From positions 1-64,000 of the forward strand of contig CADECP010000015.1 in the NCBI GenBank assembly GCA_902825875.1: a stretch of 64,000 nt of DNA. The letters are read 5' to 3'. This stretch comes from an uncultured Acidobacteriota bacterium (lineage in GTDB: Bacteria; Acidobacteriota; Blastocatellia; RBC074). Made by a program: the position numbers and the translations under genes. This document shows positions 56,825 through 64,000 of the stretch, piece after piece; position 1 is the stretch's first letter; each line of letters starts with the position of its first letter. The notes below the pieces were generated by a model. It did not search any database. It was not told where the DNA came from and was given only the letters and a program-made list of their open reading frames with translations.

Positions 56825-59164
56825 ATGTTCAAGCGCCTGATGCTCTGTGTCGTGGCTTGCGTGCTGGTCGTTGCGCCGGGCTTCGCTCAAAACAAAAAAT
56901 CTCCGGTGGACAAGTTCCGCCAGCTTGAAGAAATCCTGCCTACGCCAAACGATCAGCGAACGGCTTCGGGCGCGCCGGGTCACAAATACTGGCAACAGCG
57001 TGCCGATTACGTGATTGACGCCGAACTGGACGACGCCAATCAAAGATTGATCTGTTCAGAAACCGTAACCTACTTCAACAACTCGCCGGACACGCTCAGC
57101 TATTTGTGGCTGCAACTGGATCAAAACCTGTTCAAGAAAGGTTCGGACGCCGATTTGACCAGCACGGCTCCGTCGCTGGAACGCATTCCGCTGGCGCTGG
57201 CTGAAAACCTGACGCGGCTGACGAATGATTTTGGCTTCAACATCACGGCGGTCAAAGATGCCAAAGGTGCTCCGCTGCCGCACGCCATCGTCAAAACAAT
57301 GATGCGCATTGATTTGAAAGAACCGCTCAAACCCGGCGGCAGCTTCACTTTTGCAGTGGACTGGAATTTCAAGATCGTGGACGCCAAAAAGAATCGCGCG
57401 CGTTCCGGCCTGGAGTATTTCGCGGCGGACGGCAATTACCTTTACGGCATCGCTCAATGGTTTCCGCGTTTGGCGGCTTACAACGACGTTTCCGGCTGGC
57501 AGCACAAACAGTTTCTTGGCGCAGGCGAATTCACTTTGGAATTTGGCAATTACAAAGTCCGCATCACAGCGCCGGACGATCACGTAGTTGGCGCAACCGG
57601 CGTGCTGCAAAATCCTGAGCAGGTTTTGACCGCCGCACAGCGCCAACGATTGGAACAAGCCAAAACCGCAACCAAACCCATTTTCATCGTCACGCCCGCC
57701 GAAGCCGAAGCCAACGAAAAGGGCAACAAGAATGGGCCCAAAGGCAAAAAGACCTGGGTTTACCACGCCGACAACGTGCGAGATTTCGCCTTTGCTTCGT
57801 CGCGCAAATTCATTTGGGACGCGCAGCTTCACAAAGCCGCAGGCATCACGCCGTCGGCGGGCACGATGGCGATGTCGCTTTATCCGAAAGAAGGCAATCC
57901 GCTCTGGGCGCAGTATTCGACGGCTTCGATCATTCACACGCTGAACATCTATTCGCGGTATTCGTTCGAGTATCCCTACCCCGTAGCTTATTCGGTCAAC
58001 GGGCCAATCGGCGGAGGAATGGAATATCCGATGATGTGTTTCAACGGCCCGCGCCCAGACCCGGATGGCACGTACTCGGCGCAAACTAAATATGGTTTGA
58101 TCTCGGTCATTATTCACGAAGTCGGCCACAACTACTTCCCGATGATCGTCAACTCGGACGAACGCCAATGGACGTGGATGGACGAAGGTATGAACACTTT
58201 CCTGGAATATCTGGCCGAGCAGGAGTGGGAAACGAATTATCCTTCGTGGGGCGGCGAACCGCGCCAGATCGTGGATTACATGAAAAGCGATCAAGCCGAT
58301 CCGATCATGACCAATTCGGAATCCATCGTGAATCTGTTCGACAACGCTTATCTGAAAACGGCTACGGGATTGAACATCCTGCGCGAAACGATTCTTGGTC
58401 GAGAGCAATTCGATTTCGCCTTCAAGACTTTTTCCGAACGCTGGAAGTTCAAACGGCCAATGCCGGCGGACTTTTTCCGCACGATGGAAGACGCCAGCGG
58501 AGTTGATCTGGACTGGTTCTGGCGCGGATGGTTTTACACCAATGAACATTGCGACATTTCGATTGAAGGCGTGAAGTGGTTCAACACGGATTCGCGCAAT
58601 CCCGATGTCGAAAAGCCGCTGGCCAAACGCAAAGAACAATCTGAGCCGGAATCGTTGGCGCAGCAGCGCAACAAACCGCTGCCCAAGCTGATAGACAAAG
58701 ACGCAGGGCTGAAAGATTTTTATAACAGTTACGATCCGCTGAAAGTCACCGAAGCCGATCGCGCCGCTTACCAGCAGTTTCTTTCGACGCTCGGCGACAA
58801 GGAAAAAGAACTCTTCAACAACGGCTTGAACTTTTACGTCGTGGATTTGAAAAACATCGGCGGTTTGGTGATGCCTGTGATCTTCGCCATCGAATACACC
58901 GACGGTTCAAAGGAAGAGCTTCGCATCCCGGCGGAAATCTGGCGGCGCAACAACGTCGCGGTTTCCAAGTTGATCGTCACGCCGAAGGAAATCAAATCCT
59001 TGACGCTTGATCCGCATCTGGAAACGGCGGACACCGAATTGAACAACAATTTCTGGCCGCCTCGCCCGGTCAAATCGCGTTTCCAATTGTTTAAGGAACA
59101 GTTGCAGCCAAATCCGATGCGCGAGCAAAAAGGAAAATCTCCGTCGGCGAGCGGACAACAGTAA
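56825..59164 (+). CDS. Secreted M1-family zinc aminopeptidase
   Basis: A 779-residue exported peptidase with a signal peptide (LMLCVVACVLVVAPGFAQ). The zinc motif HEVGHNYF is at about residues 431-438, with the third ligand Glu 18 residues later in WMDEGMNTFLEY. The exopeptidase motif GxMEN is represented by GGGMEYPMM near 397, with Tyr in place of Asn. The N-terminal beta domain carries VTYFNNSPDTLSYLWLQLDQN. It would remove N-terminal residues from peptides in the periplasm or outside. The next gene begins 12 nt after the stop and is probably co-transcribed. Confidence 0.93.
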   Translation: MFKRLMLCVVACVLVVAPGFAQNKKSPVDKFRQLEEILPTPNDQRTASGAPGHKYWQQRADYVIDAELDDANQRLICSETVTYFNNSPDTLSYLWLQLDQNLFKKGSDADLTSTAPSLERIPLALAENLTRLTNDFGFNITAVKDAKGAPLPHAIVKTMMRIDLKEPLKPGGSFTFAVDWNFKIVDAKKNRARSGLEYFAADGNYLYGIAQWFPRLAAYNDVSGWQHKQFLGAGEFTLEFGNYKVRITAPDDHVVGATGVLQNPEQVLTAAQRQRLEQAKTATKPIFIVTPAEAEANEKGNKNGPKGKKTWVYHADNVRDFAFASSRKFIWDAQLHKAAGITPSAGTMAMSLYPKEGNPLWAQYSTASIIHTLNIYSRYSFEYPYPVAYSVNGPIGGGMEYPMMCFNGPRPDPDGTYSAQTKYGLISVIIHEVGHNYFPMIVNSDERQWTWMDEGMNTFLEYLAEQEWETNYPSWGGEPRQIVDYMKSDQADPIMTNSESIVNLFDNAYLKTATGLNILRETILGREQFDFAFKTFSERWKFKRPMPADFFRTMEDASGVDLDWFWRGWFYTNEHCDISIEGVKWFNTDSRNPDVEKPLAKRKEQSEPESLAQQRNKPLPKLIDKDAGLKDFYNSYDPLKVTEADRAAYQQFLSTLGDKEKELFNNGLNFYVVDLKNIGGLVMPVIFAIEYTDGSKEELRIPAEIWRRNNVAVSKLIVTPKEIKSLTLDPHLETADTELNNNFWPPRPVKSRFQLFKEQLQPNPMREQKGKSPSASGQQ

Positions 59165-59172
59165 GGAGAAGT

Positions 59173-59292
59173 CAGAATGCGGAATGCAGAATGCGGAATG
59201 TTTGGACGAAAGTGCCCAGTGTTTCTGGTGGCGTTGCTGCTCGGTCTGGCAGCGGCTTACTTGCCAATTCAGCATTCAGCATTCCGCATTCC
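59173..59292. repeat. Inverted GGAATGC repeat pair inside the DUF6702 signal-peptide region
   Basis: The left arm (59173-59200) is built from AATGCGGAATGC units and the right arm (59267-59292) from ATTCAGCATTCCGC, which is its reverse complement with small changes. They flank the membrane part of the signal peptide, and are read in frame (RNAECGM and QHSAFRIPTS). Confidence 0.75.
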
Positions 59293-59785
59293 AACTTCCC
59301 ACAAGGTTCACGTCAGCGTTTCCCAACTTGAATACAACCAGAAAGCGCAATCGGTCGAAATCGTCCTGCGCGTGTACGCCGACGATTTTGAAAACGCGCT
59401 CAGCCAGCATGCCAAACGGCAAGTCAAATTCGACCCTGCCGCCATCAACAAAGACAAACGAATCGCCGAAACCGTCATGGCTTACCTGCGCGACAGTTTT
59501 CAGTTGAAAGACAAATCCGGTCGTCCGGTCAGGTTAAATTGGGTGGGGATGGAATGGCAGGTAGATATGTTCTGGGTATACGTTGAAGGAAAAATGCCTG
59601 CCGTCCCGACGAATTCAAATGCGCTGGAAGGCGCTCAACTCAAAAACAAAGTGTTCAGCGAGCTGTTTGACGATCAGGTCAACATCGTCAATGCCAAGAT
59701 TCAAAATAAGCAGGTCGGATTGATGTTCGAATCAAAAGATGAGTTCAAAACCATCGCCGAACGTGTTATGAGTAAGGGGAAATAA
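59177..59785 (+). CDS. Exported DUF6702 protein
   Basis: A 202-residue protein. The N-terminal 50 residues contain a signal-type hydrophobic stretch (FLVALLLGLAAAYL) with repeat-derived residues on both sides. From HKVHVSVSQLEYNQKAQSVEIVLRVYADDFENAL it matches DUF6702, with GRPVRLNWVGMEWQVDMFWVYVEG in the middle. These proteins usually sit beside M1 peptidases, as here. The true start may be uncertain because of the repeats; AAGGAG stands before the ATG at 59177. Function unknown. Confidence 0.82.
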   Translation: MRNAECGMFGRKCPVFLVALLLGLAAAYLPIQHSAFRIPTSHKVHVSVSQLEYNQKAQSVEIVLRVYADDFENALSQHAKRQVKFDPAAINKDKRIAETVMAYLRDSFQLKDKSGRPVRLNWVGMEWQVDMFWVYVEGKMPAVPTNSNALEGAQLKNKVFSELFDDQVNIVNAKIQNKQVGLMFESKDEFKTIAERVMSKGK

Positions 59786-60236
59786 CCTCAATCAAAGGTT
59801 TGACTTGGACAGGAAAGCAAGCACTGGAAAGCTGGGTTGGTTGAGGGGTATTCGGACAAAAAATACGCGACACGCATACCTTTCTCTTCCGGCTGTGATT
59901 TACAACGGCTGTGCTCCGTTAGACATCGGCCAAACAGGCCACCATTCAACTCGATGCCATCGAAACTGCTTCCAGTTTTGATGCGGCTGTCATTGTTGGG
60001 ATGCGGCAAAAACAACCAAGCTTGCATCACCACCGAAGAAAACCCTCAAGCCGGACAAGAAAAGTTGCGTGTCGCGCTTAAATAAATCCGGCACAAAAAC
60101 TAATTTCTCGTGCCGGTAAGTAAGGTTTAGACCTCACTCAGTACCAAGCTCATTTTGCGAATTTCGCTTGGTTAAGTCCTTAATGTTGAGCAAAAATTCG
60201 CTTTAATTTGTTACTAGGAAGTTACTAAGACGCGCT
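59786..60236. other. 451-bp intergenic region
   Basis: No gene is supported. A CCGGCAC (60089-60095) / GTGCCGG (60111-60117) inverted repeat with a 15-nt loop is the only structure I see. Open frames here have no ribosome binding site or recognisable domain. Confidence 0.5.
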
Positions 60237-62201
60237 ATGTTCATTGCAATCAAACAAATATATCTGTTTGGAGATTTTCGGCTGGATGCGACCAACCGAT
60301 TGCTGTTGCGGCAAACGGAGACAGTTCCGATTCCGCCAAAGGTGTTTGACCTGTTGCTGGTTCTGGTTGAACGCTCCGGCGGTGTGGTTGAAAAAGAAGA
60401 ATTGATGAGGTCACTCTGGCCTGACACCATCGTCGAAGAAAACAACCTGACGGTTTCAATGTCTGCATTGCGAAAAGCACTCGGCGATGGAAAAGACGGA
60501 CTCAAATTCATTGAAACCATTCCTCGGCGAGGTTATCGGTTCGTTGCACCTATTGAAAAAGAACCCCCGCCCCAACTGAAATCATCCGATCAGATTGCGA
60601 ACGGTGCGGCCAGCTTTGCAATGCTTCCGCCGACTGAATCAGTCACTCTGTCTGACACTCAACCACTGACGACGAACATCCCTATTCCCGCCACAATCCG
60701 GGACAGAGTTCCAGAAAAACGATGGAAGCTTTGGGGAGTTTTTCCGGCTGTGGGAGTGATGCTGGCTCTCATCACAACAGGACTTTTTTTCTGGCGAGAC
60801 AAGCTGACGACTTTCAACAAAGGCGAAATTCGTTCATTGGCAGTGCTTCCTTTCAAACCATTATTAACGGCAGGAGTTGACGACGATTCTTTAGGGCTGG
60901 GGTTGGCGGATGCGTTGATTACCAGACTGAGCAACACAGGACGAATCGTCGTCCGCCCGACCAGTTCCATCGTCGGTTATTCGAAACCGGATCAGAATCT
61001 ATTGACGGCAGCACGCGAATTGGAAGTTGACGCGCTGCTTGATGGCAGAATTCAGCGTGATGGCAACCGCATTCGCATAACCGTGCAGTTTTTGCGAGCC
61101 TCGAATGGCGAAGCGATTTGGGGAGAAAGTTTTGACGAACAATTCACCAACATCCTGGCAGTTCAAAACACTATTTCTGAAAAAGTGGCGCACGCACTGA
61201 CGCTAAAACTGACTGAGCCTGAGCAGCGTTTGCTCAACAAACGCTACACGGAAAATGCCGAAGCCTTCGAGCTTTACTTGAAAGGGCGCTATTTTTGGAA
61301 TCAAAGAACTCCGGAGTCCAGCAATAAAGCGATTGATCTTCTACGTCAGGCGATCAAACTCGACCCGAATTTTGCGCTGGCTTATGCCGGACTCGCAGAC
61401 TGTTATGTTGCGCTCGGCACACCTCAAGTCATGCTGGGCGGCCAACGCGACGATAATTTCTGGGCAGAAGCCAGAGATGCCGCTCAAAAAGCCATTGAGC
61501 TTGACCCGATGCTGGCGGAAGCTCATGCCTCGCTCGGAGCTGCAACTGCGGCCACTTACGGCGGCGATCACAACATCGCCCATCGGGAATTCGAGACGGC
61601 AATTCAACTGAACCCCAATTACACGCCGGCCAGAGTGTATTATGCCGTGGACCTGGCTGGCGAAAACCGATTGGAAGAAGCATTGCAACACGCCGCCATA
61701 GCCCGCCGACTTGATCCTGTTTCAGCACCGCTCAATGTCACTTACGGAATGTTGCTGGGGCGGTTACGTCGCCCGAACGAATCAATTAACCAACTGAAAA
61801 AAGCATTGGAACTCGATCCGAACAACATTCGCGCTCATTGGGGTTTGGGATTGGCGTACGAACAGCTTGGCCGATACGACGAAGCGATTGCGGAACATCA
61901 ATTGGCATTGAAAGCCTCGAACGGCGGCATTCTGGCGCTGGCGTCTGTGGGCAGAGTGCATGCCTTGACTGGTCGCCGCGTTGAAGCTGAAAAGGTTCTT
62001 CAGCAAATGCTGGAAAAAGACCGTAACGGAGAGCGCCATCCGTATTATCTGGCGGCGTTGTACCTTGCGCTCGGCGATAAAGACACGGCGTTTGATGTTT
62101 TGGAAAAAAATCGCGGCAGGTATTCTCGCGGCTTGATGAAGATAGATCAGTTTTACGATTCCGTTCGCAACGAAGCGCGATATTTGGCGTTGGTCAAATA
62201 A
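60237..62201 (+). CDS. CadC-type winged-helix regulator with TolB-like and TPR parts
   Basis: A 654-residue membrane regulator. Residues about 8-105 are an OmpR-type winged helix ([51 protein letters not shown]). A membrane helix follows at about 162-182 ([19 protein letters not shown]). The outer half has a TolB-like domain ([10 protein letters not shown] near 202) and TPR units from about 340 to the end. The layout matches acidobacterial CadC-like regulators that sense outside signals through the TPR part; the outer half is similar to the kinases at 25107 and 33297. The target genes are not known. Its end overlaps the convergent CoA-transferase gene by 8 bp. Confidence 0.9.
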   Translation: MFIAIKQIYLFGDFRLDATNRLLLRQTETVPIPPKVFDLLLVLVERSGGVVEKEELMRSLWPDTIVEENNLTVSMSALRKALGDGKDGLKFIETIPRRGYRFVAPIEKEPPPQLKSSDQIANGAASFAMLPPTESVTLSDTQPLTTNIPIPATIRDRVPEKRWKLWGVFPAVGVMLALITTGLFFWRDKLTTFNKGEIRSLAVLPFKPLLTAGVDDDSLGLGLADALITRLSNTGRIVVRPTSSIVGYSKPDQNLLTAARELEVDALLDGRIQRDGNRIRITVQFLRASNGEAIWGESFDEQFTNILAVQNTISEKVAHALTLKLTEPEQRLLNKRYTENAEAFELYLKGRYFWNQRTPESSNKAIDLLRQAIKLDPNFALAYAGLADCYVALGTPQVMLGGQRDDNFWAEARDAAQKAIELDPMLAEAHASLGAATAATYGGDHNIAHREFETAIQLNPNYTPARVYYAVDLAGENRLEEALQHAAIARRLDPVSAPLNVTYGMLLGRLRRPNESINQLKKALELDPNNIRAHWGLGLAYEQLGRYDEAIAEHQLALKASNGGILALASVGRVHALTGRRVEAEKVLQQMLEKDRNGERHPYYLAALYLALGDKDTAFDVLEKNRGRYSRGLMKIDQFYDSVRNEARYLALVK

Positions 62202-63390
62202 CGCCGCTTTGCCGGAATTGCATAATTTCCGCATCGTTGAAGCCAAGCAGCAACAAAACCTCGTTCGTATGTTCACCAAGTGTCGGCGCTCGATGGCGAA
62301 CCGAACCGGGCGTTTCAGACAATTGCACAGGCGTGTTCGACACCGGAATCGGTTTGATGCCGTCCGGGTATTCGATGAATTTGAACAGGCCGCGAGCTTT
62401 GACTTGGGGATCGTCGAAGACTTCGCCGAGTTGAAAGACTTTGCCGCAGGGGATGCGGGCTTCTTCCAGCCGCTGAATCGCTTCTTCGGTTGTCAGCTTG
62501 GAAATCCAGGCGTCCATTGCGGAGTTGATAAGCTCGGAGTTGTTGCCTCTCGCCAGATCGTCAACGCAACGCGGATCGTCAATCAATTCCGGCCTGCCCA
62601 CCAATCGCGCCCAACGTTTGAACATAGGTTGTCCGATAGTGGCCACAACCAGCCAGCCGTCTTTGGTTTTGTAACAATCCGCCGGAGCCGCCGTGTAACC
62701 GGTGTTCGCTTGTTGCTGGCGAACAATATCCAGCACGTAACGTTCGGCCAGCAGCGATTGCATGAACATCATTCCCGTCGCCAACAACGAACCGTCCACA
62801 ATCTGACCTTGCCCGGTTTTCTGACGATGGAACAACGCCACCATCACGCCAAAGGCCGTGTGCAGAGCCGTCCCGAAATCTTCAAACGGAACCACGCTAC
62901 GAATCGGCACTCCGGGAACTCCGGTCAAAGTCATTGCGCCGGACATTGCCTGAATCACGGGATCGAAGCCGACACGATTCACATAAGGCCCTTCGTGGCC
63001 AAAGGTCGAAACGCGAGCCAGGATGATGTCGGGCTTGATGGCTTTCAGCGAATCGTAATCCAATTCCAGTTTGGCCAGCACGTCCAGCGGCAAGTTGGCG
63101 ACGACGACATCTGCCGAAGCAATCAAGCGCCGTTTGATCTCGCGCGCATCGGGATGCGCCGGGTCAAGCGTGATGCCTTTTTTGTTGCGATTGAAGCCGA
63201 TGAACATAGGCCCTTCGCCCGCCTTGTCGGCAGGAGCGGTGATAGGCGAAACGTAGCGATCTTCGCCGCCTTCGCGCCGTTCAATGCGAATGACTTCAGC
63301 GCCCATATCGGCCAACAACATCGCGCAATACGGCCCGGCGATGTAACGACCAAAATCTAAAACTCGGATTCCTTCCAGTGGCAGATTCAT
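62194..63390 (-). CDS. CaiB/BaiF-family CoA-transferase
   Basis: A 398-residue class III CoA-transferase. The N-terminus [33 protein letters not shown] is the family signature, and the catalytic Asp is in [11 protein letters not shown] near residue 162. [17 protein letters not shown] and SGAMTLTG are also typical. It moves CoA between acyl groups; the actual substrate (formyl, succinyl, carnitinyl or other) is not readable from the sequence. No other catabolic gene is beside it. The ATG at 63390 starts the N-terminal signature. Confidence 0.93.
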   Translation of the reverse strand: MNLPLEGIRVLDFGRYIAGPYCAMLLADMGAEVIRIERREGGEDRYVSPITAPADKAGEGPMFIGFNRNKKGITLDPAHPDAREIKRRLIASADVVVANLPLDVLAKLELDYDSLKAIKPDIILARVSTFGHEGPYVNRVGFDPVIQAMSGAMTLTGVPGVPIRSVVPFEDFGTALHTAFGVMVALFHRQKTGQGQIVDGSLLATGMMFMQSLLAERYVLDIVRQQQANTGYTAAPADCYKTKDGWLVVATIGQPMFKRWARLVGRPELIDDPRCVDDLARGNNSELINSAMDAWISKLTTEEAIQRLEEARIPCGKVFQLGEVFDDPQVKARGLFKFIEYPDGIKPIPVSNTPVQLSETPGSVRHRAPTLGEHTNEVLLLLGFNDAEIMQFRQSGVI

Positions 63391-63617
63391 AGCAAAAAAA
63401 GTGGCTCTACAGCAGTTGGTGTGGGTAAAAAATCTGATTAGGCTGCAAAAGGATAAAACCCCCTTAGCACAATCAAGATGGCCGGCATTGTAATCGCGTC
63501 TCTTGCCACAGCCAACATGTGAATCTTGCTGTGCCGGAGAACTTCCTGCCGCATTGCTTCATTGACCGGCTGCTTGTACATTCTCGCCAATCACAAACCA
63601 AGGAGAATCCAAACGCA

Positions 63618-64000
63618 ATGCGACTCTTAAGCACAATTTCTCTGATTGCGCTGTTGACCATACTGATCGCCGGTTCGCTGGCGCAAAGTTCCGCACCAGG
63701 CGTCGTCAAAACTGAATTCATTTATGAAACCGCGCCTTTCCCGGAATGCCACGCTTCGACGATTGCCGAATCCAAAGGCACGCTCATCACGGCGTGGTTT
63801 GGCGGCACGAAGGAAAAAAATCCGGATGTCGGCATCTGGGTTTCGCGCTGGGAAAACGGCAAATGGACGACTCCGGTCGAAGTTGCCAACGGCGTCGAAT
63901 CGCCAACCAAACGTTACCCAACCTGGAATCCTGTGCTCCACCAACCAAAGTCCGGCCCGCTGATGTTGTTTTACAAAGTCGGCCCCAGCCCTTCGACTTG
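63618..64000 (+). CDS. Sialidase-superfamily protein, cut by the window end
   Basis: The first 127 codons of an exported protein. The ATG at 63618 follows AAGGAG and opens a signal peptide (LLSTISLIALLTILIAGSLAQ). The following sequence FPECHASTIAESKGTLITAWFGGTKEKNPDVGIWVSRW resembles the start of BNR/sialidase-like proteins. The gene continues beyond the window, so length and catalytic residues cannot be judged. Confidence 0.78.
   Translation, partial: MRLLSTISLIALLTILIAGSLAQSSAPGVVKTEFIYETAPFPECHASTIAESKGTLITAWFGGTKEKNPDVGIWVSRWENGKWTTPVEVANGVESPTKRYPTWNPVLHQPKSGPLMLFYKVGPSPST

Noticed and set aside
57056-58639. A 527-codon open frame on the minus strand
   Set aside because: It is fully antisense to the M1 peptidase, has no recognisable domain, and its sequence is the mirror of biased codon use in the real gene.
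59837-60085. An 82-codon plus-strand frame in the gap before the CadC-type gene
   Set aside because: No ribosome binding site, no family, and an unlikely residue mix.
62209-63360. A 383-codon open frame on the plus strand
   Set aside because: Fully antisense to the CaiB/BaiF gene, whose family motifs are clear.

Overview
The window looks like a chromosomal piece of an Acidobacteriota genome, most likely of the Blastocatellia type. This is an inference from gene content: serine/threonine kinases fused to TolB-like and TPR parts, an ECF sigma factor of the acidobacterial TIGR02999 kind, a PSCyt1/PSD1 cytochrome paired with a DUF1501 protein, a TonB/ExbB/ExbD/ExbD/TPR operon, BACON and RHS proteins, and many short interspersed repeats. 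There is no rRNA, tRNA or CRISPR array that I can see. The one RNA gene is rnpB, at about 54.03-54.47 kb.

Layout. 0-11.3 kb: a (GA)28 tract, an AraC-type HTH protein, a small membrane protein, a secreted RHS protein whose low-GC tip has a caspase/CHAT-like Cys-His pattern, a candidate partner gene, and a large secreted metalloprotease with BACON and three C-terminal repeats. 11.4-20.6 kb: PSCyt1/PSD1 and DUF1501 genes, then a tightly packed restriction-modification pair (HTH-methyltransferase and a PD-(D/E)XK-like protein), then a sialidase-like gene. 20.6-25 kb: a receiver protein, an M23 peptidase with BTRD1-like repeats, a P-loop protein and a Crp/Fnr regulator. 25-36.3 kb: the accessory block of most interest. 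Two paralogous kinase-TolB-TPR genes flank a minus-strand cluster of two tandem-repeat peptides (every repeat ends in HNET), a TPR protein and a PqqD-like/M50/HlyD fusion exporter. An ECF sigma gene with an in-frame TGA is divergent from the peptides, and the second kinase is cut short at a tail-to-tail junction with another broken gene. Crp and transposase fragments follow.

36.6-43.7 kb: DUF4197, a HigBA toxin-antitoxin pair with a palindromic operator, a LURP-one-like protein, an MFS transporter, cytochrome c, a complete IS630-family element that abuts a decapitated PIN toxin gene, then tgt. 43.8-51.6 kb: yajC-secD-secF and the TonB/ExbB/ExbD/ExbD/TPR operon, both housekeeping. 51.7-56.7 kb: a histidine kinase and response regulator pair, rnpB, a TPR protein, a zinc-ribbon protein and a decayed CHAT/NB-ARC gene. 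56.8-64 kb: an M1 aminopeptidase, a DUF6702 protein whose signal peptide carries an inverted repeat pair, a winged-helix/TolB/TPR regulator, a CoA-transferase, and a sialidase-like gene cut by the window end.

The best candidate for an undescribed system is the 27.7-32.5 kb cluster. Six copies of a leader-like acidic helix plus an HNET motif sit in two short genes, with a membrane protease/adaptor that has its own PqqD-like (RRE-type) domain, and with a matching cis element about 130 nt upstream of both peptide genes. No RiPP-modifying enzyme is visible nearby, so the mature product is open.
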